From contig CP170502.1 in assembly GCA_047947185.1 (NCBI GenBank), positions 3,968,001-4,032,000 of the forward strand: a DNA stretch of 64,000 nt, written 5' to 3'. The position numbers were made by a program, and so were the translations under genes. This document shows positions 52,718 to 61,567 of this stretch, in pieces (within the stretch, counting starts at the first letter, position 1; each line of letters starts with the position of its first letter). The notes below the pieces were generated by a model. It was not told where the DNA came from, did no database searches, and saw only the letters and a list, made by a program, of their open reading frames with translations. Source of the stretch: JANQJA01 sp047947185. Lineage in GTDB: Bacteria > Pseudomonadota > Gammaproteobacteria > Pseudomonadales > Azotimanducaceae.

Positions 52718-54553
52718 GTGACCAGACAAACGGGGATGCTGTTGATGGGCTTCTGCTGTCTTGTGCTTGCGTCCTGCGGGCAGCGTGCGGAGGAAATCCC
52801 GGCAACCCCGGCAATGGTATCTCTCCCGGAGACGCAGCGCCTGACCGCCTGGCTCGATCAGGAGTTCGAGACCTTTCTCGAGTTCAGCCCCATGACGCGA
52901 ACCCGACTGGGCGACAAGCGGCATCAGGATCAACTGGATGATGTCTCTGAGGCAGCGCTGGAGAGGCGCCTTAACTGGCGCCGCGCCAGTGTTACGGAAA
53001 TGCAGGCATCTTTTGATCGCAGCAAACTCGACCCCGAGGGACAGATCTCCTACGACCTCTGGATCTTCCTGCTGGAGCAGGAGGAAGCTGGCAGGCCCTG
53101 GTGGCGCCATAATTTTATCTTCGGCCGCCGGGGACCACAAACAGGGCTGCCGAGCAGCCTGATCAGCTACCAGAAAGTTGATGATGCAGAAGATATGCGG
53201 GCATATATCTCGCGCCTCAACCAGTCGGGCCGTTACGTGCGGCAGTATCTCGAGCGAGCCAGGCTGGCTGCTGCTGAGGGTATTCGCGCACCCTGGTTTG
53301 ACTATGAGCAGGCAATGCGTGAGGCCAGGAGCGTAATCAGCGGGGCGCCTTTTACGACGGGAGACGCGTCGCCGCTCTGGCAAGACATCACAACCAAAAT
53401 TGCGGCGTTGGAAATCACTGACGAGGAACGTCGGGCGCTTACCGGCGCGGCCCGTGCAGCGCTACTTGATCAATTGCAGCCGGCCTACCAGGAGATCATT
53501 GCCTGGCTGGAGGGCGACTACGCGGCAAACGTGACAAAAGAAGCCAAAGGTGCCTGGGCGCTGCCAGACGGTGCTGCCTACTATGACTACAAGTTGTCAC
53601 TGATGACCACGCTGCCGCTCACGGCTGATCAGATCCACCAGGCTGGTCTGGATGAGGTTGCCCGAATCCATGCCGAAATGGAGGCGATCAAGGCGACAGT
53701 TGGCTTTGAAGGTACGCTGGCGGAATTTTTTGTGTTTATGCGCGAAGATCCCCGGTTCTATTTTCCCAATACTGATGAAGGCCGGGAGGACTACCTGCAG
53801 CAGGCGCGGGACTACCTGGCACAGATGGAGACCCGGTTACCAGAGTATTTTGGCCTCCTCCCCAGGGCCGGCCTTGAGGTCCGTCGGGTAGAGGCGTTCC
53901 GTGAGCAGGCAGGGGGTGCCGCACACTATCGACGCGGGACGCCAGACGGTTCGCGTCCTGGTGTTTTCTACGCACACCTTACGGATATGGGGGCCGTGGC
54001 GAGTTACCGTCTTGAAAATCTGGCTTACCATGAAGGTGTTCCGGGCCATCACCTGCAGATCTCAATCCAGCAGGAACTGGAAGAATTGCCACGTTTTCGG
54101 ACCTTCCACGGCTACACGGCTTTCAGCGAGGGATGGGGGCTCTATGCGGAACTGCTGGGCAAGGATATGGGGTTCTACACGAATCCCTATAATGATTTTG
54201 GCAGGCTGACAGGCGAGCTGTGGCGAGCAATCCGGCTGGTGCTAGATACGGGTATTCATGCAAAAGGCTGGTCAGAACAGCAGGCCATCGAGTATGCGGT
54301 TCGCAATTCACCCAGGCCACTGACTACCGTGACCTCGGAGGTTCACCGTTACTTCAATAATCCTGCCCAGGCGACGGCATACAAGATTGGCATGGACAGG
54401 ATTGTCGCTCTGCGGCAGAAGGCACGCAGGGTGCTGGGCGACGGCTTCGACTATCGGGGTTTTCATGATGCTGTGTTGGGGAGTGGCCCTTTACCGATGC
54501 CGGTACTTGAGAAAAAGATCGACGGCTGGATTGCGGCCCGGTCCCGGGAATAG
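52718..54553 (+). CDS. DUF885 family lipoprotein (putative metallopeptidase)
   Basis: The GTG at 52718 has GAGGAG 7 bases upstream and gives 611 residues with a lipobox ending at LASC; the frame is open to 52664. The body is DUF885-like, starting with EFETFLEFSPMTRTRLGDKRH, with YDYKLSLMTTLPLTADQIHQAGLDEV and YHEGVPGHHLQISIQ, an H-E-x-x-P-G-H zinc motif. Members are thought to be M2/M3-like peptidases. It is probably anchored in the envelope and faces the periplasm. Confidence 0.9.
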   Translation: MTRQTGMLLMGFCCLVLASCGQRAEEIPATPAMVSLPETQRLTAWLDQEFETFLEFSPMTRTRLGDKRHQDQLDDVSEAALERRLNWRRASVTEMQASFDRSKLDPEGQISYDLWIFLLEQEEAGRPWWRHNFIFGRRGPQTGLPSSLISYQKVDDAEDMRAYISRLNQSGRYVRQYLERARLAAAEGIRAPWFDYEQAMREARSVISGAPFTTGDASPLWQDITTKIAALEITDEERRALTGAARAALLDQLQPAYQEIIAWLEGDYAANVTKEAKGAWALPDGAAYYDYKLSLMTTLPLTADQIHQAGLDEVARIHAEMEAIKATVGFEGTLAEFFVFMREDPRFYFPNTDEGREDYLQQARDYLAQMETRLPEYFGLLPRAGLEVRRVEAFREQAGGAAHYRRGTPDGSRPGVFYAHLTDMGAVASYRLENLAYHEGVPGHHLQISIQQELEELPRFRTFHGYTAFSEGWGLYAELLGKDMGFYTNPYNDFGRLTGELWRAIRLVLDTGIHAKGWSEQQAIEYAVRNSPRPLTTVTSEVHRYFNNPAQATAYKIGMDRIVALRQKARRVLGDGFDYRGFHDAVLGSGPLPMPVLEKKIDGWIAARSRE

Positions 54554-54577
54554 CGTTCGTTCGACAGCGAAACACCA

Positions 54578-55810
54578 TCAGAGCAACAAGAGTGTGGCCA
54601 GTCCGAGCAGTGCCCCCATACTGACAACATCAGTTGCCGTGGTCAGGAAAATGGTGGAAGCCGTGGCCGGGTCAGCACCCAGACGCCGAAGCACCAGCGG
54701 GATCAGCACGCCGGATACGCCGGCAGCCGCGCATGAGCCAAGCATCGCCACCAGCACAATTGCTGCCAGCAGCAAGGGATCCGCACTGCCATTGATGATG
54801 GCATAACCGAACATGGCGCCACCGGCGGTAAGCCCAACCAGTATCCCGTTGGAAATTCCCAGCAGGGTCTCCTTGCGAACCAGTAGAGGCTCCATGCCCG
54901 GTTTTAGTTCATTCAGGGTCATTGCTCGCAAGGTGACGGCAAGCGCCTGGCATCCCGTGTTACCGGATTGTCCTGCAAGCACGGGAAGGAAGGCGGCAAG
55001 CGCAACCACCTGCTGAATGGTGCTTTCGAACAGGCCAACCACGGCGCCAGCCACAAATGCCGTCAGCAGATTGAGCTGCAGCCAGGGATGCCGCATGAAC
55101 AGGCAGCGTAACCAGGGTGTCGTCAGGTGTTCTTCCTTGCCGACCCCCACCATTCGGCCTGCCTGCGCGGTGAGTTCATAGGTCTGCTGCTCGAACAGCG
55201 CATAACCCCTGACGACGCCGAGCAGTTTTCCCGCCGGGTCGCAAACCGGGTACATCGGGTAGTGTCTGCGGAGTACCGCTCGCATGGCATCTACCGTTGG
55301 CGTGGTCGCCGTGAAATAGAATGGCTCGGTCACCATAATCTCACTGATACTGCTGTCGGGCGCGGCAAACAGGAGTTCACGCATCGCAACCACCCCGACC
55401 AGCCGTTCATCCGGGTCAACCACATAGGCATAAACCAGCTGCTGCTGGCTGGCATAAGGCCGAATGGTCTCAATGAGGGTGGATACCCGGGTATCCGGGG
55501 AAAATACCGCGGGCACCGGGTCCATCAGCCGCCCCACGCTGTCCTCGGCGTATTCGCGATTGAGCGCCCACTGCTGACCCAGCCCTGACTCCAGGCGGGG
55601 CGCCAGTTCCAACCGGGTTTGCTCGGGAAGACAGGCGAGGACGCGGACGGCCAGGGTCACATCCAGTTCTTCCAGCACCGCCGTTACGGTTTCACGGGAT
55701 TCCCTTGCCAGCAATACGGCGGCGTCGAGGGGGGCACGACGACTGACCGCAAGCGTCAGTTGACGGAGGCGTGCCTTGTCAGTGCGGGTTGAAACCTGCT
55801 GTTCACTCAT
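54578..55810 (-). CDS. mgtE: Magnesium transporter MgtE
   Basis: A 410-residue protein with the MgtE order: an N-terminal helical domain (LARESRETVTAVLEELDV, SVGRLM), two CBS motifs (VYAYVVDPDERLVGVVAMRELL and YPVCDPAGKLLGVVRG) and a C-terminal channel domain with five helices (FVAGAVVGLFE, FLPVLAGQSGNTGCQALAVTLRA). NTGCQALA matches the conserved pore region. It is shorter than the 450-residue Thermus protein, mainly in the N-domain. It imports Mg2+ under control of cytosolic Mg2+. Confidence 0.94.
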   Translation of the reverse strand: MSEQQVSTRTDKARLRQLTLAVSRRAPLDAAVLLARESRETVTAVLEELDVTLAVRVLACLPEQTRLELAPRLESGLGQQWALNREYAEDSVGRLMDPVPAVFSPDTRVSTLIETIRPYASQQQLVYAYVVDPDERLVGVVAMRELLFAAPDSSISEIMVTEPFYFTATTPTVDAMRAVLRRHYPMYPVCDPAGKLLGVVRGYALFEQQTYELTAQAGRMVGVGKEEHLTTPWLRCLFMRHPWLQLNLLTAFVAGAVVGLFESTIQQVVALAAFLPVLAGQSGNTGCQALAVTLRAMTLNELKPGMEPLLVRKETLLGISNGILVGLTAGGAMFGYAIINGSADPLLLAAIVLVAMLGSCAAAGVSGVLIPLVLRRLGADPATASTIFLTTATDVVSMGALLGLATLLLL

Positions 55811-55881
55811 CTTCTGAATATCCGCTGGAAGCCGGTGCTGTGCCGGCTGACTTGTGGGCCCTGGTAAAAGAAGGGAATACC

Positions 55882-56853
55882 CTATTCCTGGGCAATCCGC
55901 AGAAGCAGCAGTCTCGCCACCTCCGCGCCGTGCGTATTCTGCAGGAAGTGACCAGCTTCCGGGATGGGGTCAAAGGTTGCGCTTGCAAACTGACCTGCCC
56001 ATTTTCGTCCCCAGTCTTCGGTGAAGACATCGTCAGCACAACCCCAGATGAAATGAACAGGCTTGCGCCAGGCCAGCAGCGTGTTGTAGTGATGTGTCTG
56101 GGCCGCGCCGTTACCATTGTCGTAGCTGTCCAGCGGTATGGAGAGTGGGAACCGGCGCAGTCCGTTGTAGGTGCTGTCACCCATATCCCGGAACGGGGCG
56201 ATATAGGCGTTGTACATGTCCTGGCAGGCTGCCGAGGGAAACTCGGGCAGGGTGCCGCTCACCAGTGCGGGAAACATCAGTTCCCGGGACAGCAGACCCG
56301 CGCTCATCACCATCAGCAGACCAACGTCAGGCTCTGCACGAGCGAACATGCCACCCTCGTGCCAGTTCTTGTTCCAGTTCCTGATGGCCGGTGAATACTC
56401 ATATTCAGGATGGTGCAGCCAGGTATTCATGATGGTCAATCGATCGAACCGTTCTGGCATGATTGCTGCCTGGGCAAGGCCAATAGGTCCTCCCCAGTCC
56501 TGGCACAGCAGGGTAATGCCTGTCAGGTTAAGGCTGGTGATCAGTGAGGTCAGCACCTCAGTGTGACGTGCGATGGTGTACCAGTGAATGTCCACGGGTT
56601 TGTCCGATTTGCCAAAACCAAGATGATCGGGCGCGATACAACGGTAACCCGCCGCAACCAACGGGGGAATAATGTCGCGATAGAGGTAACTCCAGGTTGG
56701 CATGCCATGGAGCAACAGCATCACCGGTCCCTCTTTCGGGCCTTCGTCAAGATAGTGCACCCGCATGTCCTGCCAGGCATGGTAATGTGGCTGAAAGGGG
56801 AAATCGGCAAGATCGGCAAAGTTTGGGTCTGGCGTGCGAAGGTAATCGGTCAT
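55882..56853 (-). CDS. Haloalkane dehalogenase-like alpha/beta hydrolase
   Basis: A 323-residue hydrolase of the HLD-I/III type. HGMPTWSYLYRD is the first-strand/oxyanion segment, CQDWGGPIGL contains the nucleophile Asp 119 and the halide-stabilising Trp 120, and EAGHFLQ has the catalytic His. Characterised HLD-I enzymes have Glu in HGEPTW; here that residue is Met 51. It could hydrolyse epoxides or esters rather than carbon-halogen bonds, although an Asp nucleophile followed by Trp favours dehalogenase-like chemistry. Confidence 0.83.
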   Translation of the reverse strand: MTDYLRTPDPNFADLADFPFQPHYHAWQDMRVHYLDEGPKEGPVMLLLHGMPTWSYLYRDIIPPLVAAGYRCIAPDHLGFGKSDKPVDIHWYTIARHTEVLTSLITSLNLTGITLLCQDWGGPIGLAQAAIMPERFDRLTIMNTWLHHPEYEYSPAIRNWNKNWHEGGMFARAEPDVGLLMVMSAGLLSRELMFPALVSGTLPEFPSAACQDMYNAYIAPFRDMGDSTYNGLRRFPLSIPLDSYDNGNGAAQTHHYNTLLAWRKPVHFIWGCADDVFTEDWGRKWAGQFASATFDPIPEAGHFLQNTHGAEVARLLLLRIAQE

Positions 56854-57040
56854 GGCTCATCCTGCCAGGTAGCTGTTGCGGGAGCACAAATCAAAACATG
56901 AAAGCAGGCATTAAAAAAGCCCTGCTCCTTCCCTGCGCTGCCCCGCGTATCCCTGGGCAGGATTGAACAGAATGCGCTACCACGGATCTTAACCTGTGTT
57001 CCGGGCGTATACAGTGATGACAGGTTCTGGAGGTAAGACG

Positions 57041-57952
57041 ATGCGGGTTCTGGTGACCGGCGGCACGGGTTTTATCGGCAGGGCGCTCTGCCAGGCCCTG
57101 TCCGTGCGTGGGGATGAAGTACTGGTTTACTCCCGCCAGCCAGCACAGGTCTCGAGCCTGTGTGGTGATACGGTTATCGGTTTTGCTGATATCGAGCGGG
57201 TTCGTAGCGAACCAATTGATGCCGTTGTTAACCTGGCGGGTGAGTCAATTGCCGGTGCGCGCTGGAGCGATTCGCGCAAGCAGTTGCTCCGCGACAGCAG
57301 AATTGCACTGACGGAAAGCCTGTGTGAGAACCTTGGCGAGAATCCACGCTTTCCCCGGACTTTTATCAGTGGGTCGGCCACCGGCATCTACGGCGATGGT
57401 GGTGATCGCACGCTGACTGAATACTCACAGCCAGTCGCTGCCCCGGATGGCGTGAAGGATTTTGCCCGGCAACTCTGTGAGGACTGGGAAAAGGCGGCGG
57501 ACAGGGCAGAAGCCCTGGGCGCCAGGGTGGTGAAGCTCCGGATTGGTCTTGTGATGGGGCCGGACGGAGGATTCCTTGCGCCACTCAAACTGCCTTTCTC
57601 CCTCGGGTTTGGCGCGCGCCTGGGACAGGGCAACCAGTGGATGAGCTGGATCTCACTTGCTGACATGACCCGGGTAATTCTGCACCTGCTTGATCATAAG
57701 GCGAGCAGTGGTATCTACAACGCCTGTGCGCCCAACCCGGTCACCAATCGAGAATTTACCCGGACCTTTGCGCGGTTGCTGCACCGACCGGCACTGTTTG
57801 TCGCGCCGGAATTCATGCTGAAGTTGATGCTGGGAGAGATGTCCAGTCTGCTTCTGGCCGGGCAGCGGGTAGTGCCGACACGCTTGCAGGAGGAAAAGTT
57901 CAGTTTTCAGCACCAGACGCTCACCAGCGCCCTCGCCACTGCAATTGACTGA
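57041..57952 (+). CDS. TIGR01777 family NAD(P)-dependent epimerase-like protein
   Basis: The ATG at 57041 (GGAGG 8 bases upstream) gives 303 residues. The N-terminal dinucleotide loop is VTGGTGFIGRALC; further blocks are VVNLAGESIAGARWS, SGSATGIYGDGGDR and RIGLVMGPDGGFLAPL. This is the YfcH/TIGR01777 extended SDR family, cytoplasmic, substrate unknown. E. coli YfcH is the closest known relative I recall. Confidence 0.93.
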   Translation: MRVLVTGGTGFIGRALCQALSVRGDEVLVYSRQPAQVSSLCGDTVIGFADIERVRSEPIDAVVNLAGESIAGARWSDSRKQLLRDSRIALTESLCENLGENPRFPRTFISGSATGIYGDGGDRTLTEYSQPVAAPDGVKDFARQLCEDWEKAADRAEALGARVVKLRIGLVMGPDGGFLAPLKLPFSLGFGARLGQGNQWMSWISLADMTRVILHLLDHKASSGIYNACAPNPVTNREFTRTFARLLHRPALFVAPEFMLKLMLGEMSSLLLAGQRVVPTRLQEEKFSFQHQTLTSALATAID

Positions 57953-58073
57953 AAGTTTGCGACACCTGCTGTCGATAATTGGCTTGAAAGGTCATGTCGG
58001 ATTGCCTGGGCGCCAACAGATTTCAATTAAATTTATTTTTAAAATCAAAAGGATAAGTAAATATCGACAATCT

Positions 58074-58089
58074 TGGCACAGGTCATGCT
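58074..58089 (+). promoter_or_regulatory. Possible weaker sigma-54 promoter
   Basis: TGGCACAGGTCATGCT has the -24 element TGGCAC and a -12 element ATGC instead of TTGC, so it matches the sigma-54 consensus with about two mismatches. The preceding 60 bases are AT-rich, as often seen at IHF-bending sites. It precedes the start at 58128 by 39 bp. Confidence 0.4.
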
Positions 58090-58127
58090 CATAGTTTGGT
58101 CAGACTGGGAAAAAACAGGTAGCGGCA

Positions 58128-58430
58128 ATGGACAAGTCCACGCTAAAGACAGAAAACACCTTTTATCGCGGCAGCGCGGGCGTCAGCCAGAATAACCGCT
58201 GTCACGGGTTTTTGCCTGCTTTCCGGGACACGCGCTCGGGACGCGTGGAGGTTTCCCGGATGAAAAACGGAAATCCTGCACCTGTTCACCTGATTGACTG
58301 GTTGCCTAAGGGCTGGGCGCTGGAAACGGGGCCGGACGGTGCCATCAGATCACTCCGACCAGAGATTGTTTCCGGGTTTGTCAGGAACGGCGTTTTTTAC
58401 ACGCGACAGGAGTGCCTGGAGATTGCCTGA
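58128..58430 (+). CDS. Small conserved-type protein of unknown function
   Basis: A 100-residue soluble protein. The block YRGSAGVSQNNRCHGFLPAF and the PAPVHLIDWLPKGW segment look like a conserved proteobacterial family that I recall only as hypothetical. No catalytic motif, signal peptide or membrane helix. It is preceded by an AT-rich gap with a possible sigma-54 site and converges on the tonB gene. Confidence 0.72.
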   Translation: MDKSTLKTENTFYRGSAGVSQNNRCHGFLPAFRDTRSGRVEVSRMKNGNPAPVHLIDWLPKGWALETGPDGAIRSLRPEIVSGFVRNGVFYTRQECLEIA

Positions 58431-58437
58431 AGCGGGT

Positions 58438-59160
58438 CTATTCTTCCCCCGCCAGTTCGAAAGTGAATTTGTGGCGAACATTGTAGGTTGCCACTGCCAC
58501 CCCGTCCTGTACCTTGGGTTTGAACTTGAATTTTTTGGTGGCATTGATGGCTGCTGAGTCAAAAACCTTGCTGGGCTGATCCCAGCACTCCTCACGCTTT
58601 CCTTCCGGAACCACGTGGGCACAATGATCAATGACAACCGGATCCCGCACGCGGCCGGTTTCATCAACGGTGAACTGCAGTACTACCCACCCCTCTTCAC
58701 CACGTACCCTCGCGGTGGTGGGATACATCGGCTGAACCTTGACGATAGGCAGGTACTCGCCATCCGAGACGAAACTGAAGGCGTTACTCATGTCTGTTTG
58801 TGCGGTCAGGTCCACGTCCTTGGTGATCCAGGCTGTGCCATCCACTTCAGCGGACACATTAAACTCGACCCTGTCATTAATTGGTGGTGGCTCGTCAGGC
58901 ATCGGCGGTTTTTCCGCTGTACGCTTTTTGACCTGCAGGGATGGTGGCGTGGGCGTGCGGATGAAGTCGACCAGGTTAAATGACTTCACTTCCTTGATGT
59001 CCGCTTTCTGGCTCGTGATCAGGGCCTGCATGATCCAGAGTGAAATAATTGTCGCCAGTGCGCCCAGGGCGAAAGGTACTGCCAGACGTCGAACGGCAAT
59101 TTCGACGAGGTTGCGCCTGCGGCCATTGTCATCAGTTGCATGGAAATCTACGACAGTCAT
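58438..59160 (-). CDS. Energy transducer TonB-family protein
   Basis: The ATG at 59160 gives 240 residues; the frame continues upstream but the earlier part is not TonB-like. One membrane helix (FALGALATIISLWIMQALI) follows a basic N-terminus, then a proline-rich spacer (PTPPSLQVKKRTAEKPPMPDEPPP) and a TonB C-terminal domain (VKVQPMYPTTARVRGEEGWVVLQFTVDETGRV). It should couple the proton-motive force to outer-membrane receptors. ExbB/ExbD are not linked. Confidence 0.87.
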   Translation of the reverse strand: MTVVDFHATDDNGRRRNLVEIAVRRLAVPFALGALATIISLWIMQALITSQKADIKEVKSFNLVDFIRTPTPPSLQVKKRTAEKPPMPDEPPPINDRVEFNVSAEVDGTAWITKDVDLTAQTDMSNAFSFVSDGEYLPIVKVQPMYPTTARVRGEEGWVVLQFTVDETGRVRDPVVIDHCAHVVPEGKREECWDQPSKVFDSAAINATKKFKFKPKVQDGVAVATYNVRHKFTFELAGEE

Positions 59161-59230
59161 GGGCTGATCATAGTCAGGCGTGTGAGAGTGGATATTGACG
59201 CAGCTCAAATTTTTATCGCGTTGATTACAC

Positions 59231-61567
59231 TTAATTCTGGAGCAGGTCCTTGACTGGTGGGATTGCGTGCGCACGTGCCTCAAAAGAGAGCATATTGATT
59301 GACGGAAACCTGAAAATGCGCGCCAGCAGGTTGTCGGGAAATGACCGGGTTCTGGTGTTGTACTGCATGACTGCATCGTTGAAACCGGCACGTATCATCG
59401 CAATTTCATTTTCCAGTGCAATCAGACGCCTGTTCAGATCTGCCATGATGGTTGCTGCTTTCAGGTCCGGGTAGGCCTCGATAGTCAAGCTCATTCGTTC
59501 AATCGAGCGATGTTCAAGCGCCATCACCTGGTCCACCATGGCCGCGGTGTCAGCTGATCCGATTGTTGCGCGCAGTTCAGCAAGGTCCTGTTGCAATTCT
59601 TCTTCAAACGCCAGGTACTCTTTCGCTACCTGAACCAGTTGCGGCACCAGCGTTGCCCGTTTCTTGAGTGATACCTGGATATTGGCCCAGTTGCGGTCAC
59701 AGCGCTGGCGCAGGAAAACCAGGTCGTTATACATCAGCATCACAACCACCATCGTCAGGAACGCCGGTGCAATCAGCGCGGCCAGCACGAAGTCGAGGGA
59801 AGAGAAGTCACCATTGCTGCCGCCCATCCAGACCGCCACCAGGAACAGGAGGCTGGCACCAGCGGACAGCAGTGCCTGGCCCGTGAAAGCCTTGCGAAAC
59901 ATCACTTCCGCCTCCGGGACATTGGCAATGATATAAGGGCTGCCCTTCTCGTGACCCAGGACCAGGGAATCACCACGGGTCTTGTCCTGCCTGGCATGGG
60001 CAAGGATGTAAAGCGTGTCACCGGGTTGCAGGGACGTTTCGCTATACCGCCGATTCCCTTCACGACGAGTGGAGCGGTGATGCGTCATGATGTCAGCCTG
60101 GCCAGGAAACACCCTGATTTTCCCTTCACTGTCACGACAGAAGAACGGTCGCTTTTCTGTCCGATCTTCAATGGTGACCCACTTGGTATTCTTGCCGGTG
60201 CCGCGCCTTTCTTCGACAACATAGCGGTACCAGACGCAGGCGTCATTGCTGACGGGTCCCCGCAGCAGCTTTGCCGGGTCGTCAGCTTCAAGTTCACCCT
60301 CAACTTCAGTCAGGCCGTAAACCACGCCGATGGTTTTGCTGGTTGCCAGGTTTTCCTGCATGCGCTTGACGCGAATACTGTTGAACGCAAACCAGGCGAT
60401 AAGGCCGGTAATCAGCAGGGCCGGTAGGGTGAGGTAGTAGTAACCCGCCAGTTGGGTTTGTTGGAAACGCGCGAGTTCGGCGCTGGCCTTCGCTGCGCCG
60501 GCCTCAGACAGGACAACAGGCGCGGGCTGATGTTTGCCCGTCAGCCTGGCGTAGAGGTTTTCGGGAAAGCGGTTAATTTGTTGCAGATAGCGTTCGCGTA
60601 CCAGCCAACTGCTCTGTTGCCAGGCGGCAATCTGGTCTCTCTGCATCTGTGGCACGCCGGCGAAGCCGGGTGTATCAATCGCCAGCGGTTCCTCCAGACC
60701 AGCAAATGTAACGCCATAAGGTCGCAGTGAGGTGGCTATCAGATTGCTGGCCCGTTCAGCCTGTGTCACCACACGCTGATATCCTTCACTGATGTCAGAT
60801 GCCAGGCTGCGGGCACCGTAGTTGACCAGCAGCAGCATGCTGGAGGCGCTGACAAACACCAGGAACACGAGGGTACGATGGATGCGCAGTGCGTAGACTG
60901 TGGCGAGACAGGCCAGGATCAATAGCGTAATGGCGCCCCAGAGCATGAGCACGGCAAGGGTGCCAAGTTCTGCGCGTTCGTCGCCCGCACTGCCACTGGA
61001 GATGATCGGCAGATATTGGCCGGCTACCGAAAACCGCATGACTGGCTCGGGGTCAAGATCAAGCCAGCCAAAAACTGTCAGTTTGTCTGATTCGTCAATG
61101 CGCCATTCGGTGTAACGCAGGTCACCTTCGCGCACCCTGAATTTCCGGCCCACTGACCAGTCGATCAGTGCGCTGTCCCTCTGTGCCGCAATGAGCAGTG
61201 TGCCGCTGGCATCCTGCAGGATAAAGTCAGTGGCTTCACTTTGGTCGGTTATCGTTTTCCAGCTTTTGTTGCCGTCTGAATCCCGTTCCTCGCGTTCAAC
61301 CAGGTAGCGATAATACAGGGTATCGGTGCCCGATTTTGGGGCCTGCAGCAAGCGCCCCGACGACCTCGCCTGACCAATCAGCTGTGTCTCACCGCCAACG
61401 GAACCGGTGATGCTTGTCGCGGGAATACGTTCCAGGGTCCTGAAATCAAGCACGCGTTGAAAACCCAGTTCGCCCAGCAACAGGCTCCCACCAGCGCATA
61501 GCAGACCGAGGAGTACGGCAACAATCCGGCGGGTTCTGCTCCCGGACTCAGTCACTGCGTACCGCAT
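59231..61567 (-). CDS. GIDE-GIDE-LemA fusion membrane protein
   Basis: About 778 residues from the ATG at 61567, which overlaps the upstream stop; ATG 61573 is also possible. Two GIDE/BAM-like domains are seen (about residues 60-190, with APKSGTDTLYYRYLVERE, and 417-560, with RGPVSNDACVWYRYVVEERR), each followed by hydrophobic helices (about 200-250 and 565-615). The C-terminal 160 residues are a LemA domain (RCDRNWANIQVSLKKRATLVPQLVQVAKEY, SFPDNLLARIFRFPS). GIDE domains occur in eukaryotic MULAN ubiquitin ligases; here there is no RING. Function unknown; an envelope stress role is a guess. Confidence 0.83.
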   Translation of the reverse strand: MRYAVTESGSRTRRIVAVLLGLLCAGGSLLLGELGFQRVLDFRTLERIPATSITGSVGGETQLIGQARSSGRLLQAPKSGTDTLYYRYLVEREERDSDGNKSWKTITDQSEATDFILQDASGTLLIAAQRDSALIDWSVGRKFRVREGDLRYTEWRIDESDKLTVFGWLDLDPEPVMRFSVAGQYLPIISSGSAGDERAELGTLAVLMLWGAITLLILACLATVYALRIHRTLVFLVFVSASSMLLLVNYGARSLASDISEGYQRVVTQAERASNLIATSLRPYGVTFAGLEEPLAIDTPGFAGVPQMQRDQIAAWQQSSWLVRERYLQQINRFPENLYARLTGKHQPAPVVLSEAGAAKASAELARFQQTQLAGYYYLTLPALLITGLIAWFAFNSIRVKRMQENLATSKTIGVVYGLTEVEGELEADDPAKLLRGPVSNDACVWYRYVVEERRGTGKNTKWVTIEDRTEKRPFFCRDSEGKIRVFPGQADIMTHHRSTRREGNRRYSETSLQPGDTLYILAHARQDKTRGDSLVLGHEKGSPYIIANVPEAEVMFRKAFTGQALLSAGASLLFLVAVWMGGSNGDFSSLDFVLAALIAPAFLTMVVVMLMYNDLVFLRQRCDRNWANIQVSLKKRATLVPQLVQVAKEYLAFEEELQQDLAELRATIGSADTAAMVDQVMALEHRSIERMSLTIEAYPDLKAATIMADLNRRLIALENEIAMIRAGFNDAVMQYNTRTRSFPDNLLARIFRFPSINMLSFEARAHAIPPVKDLLQN

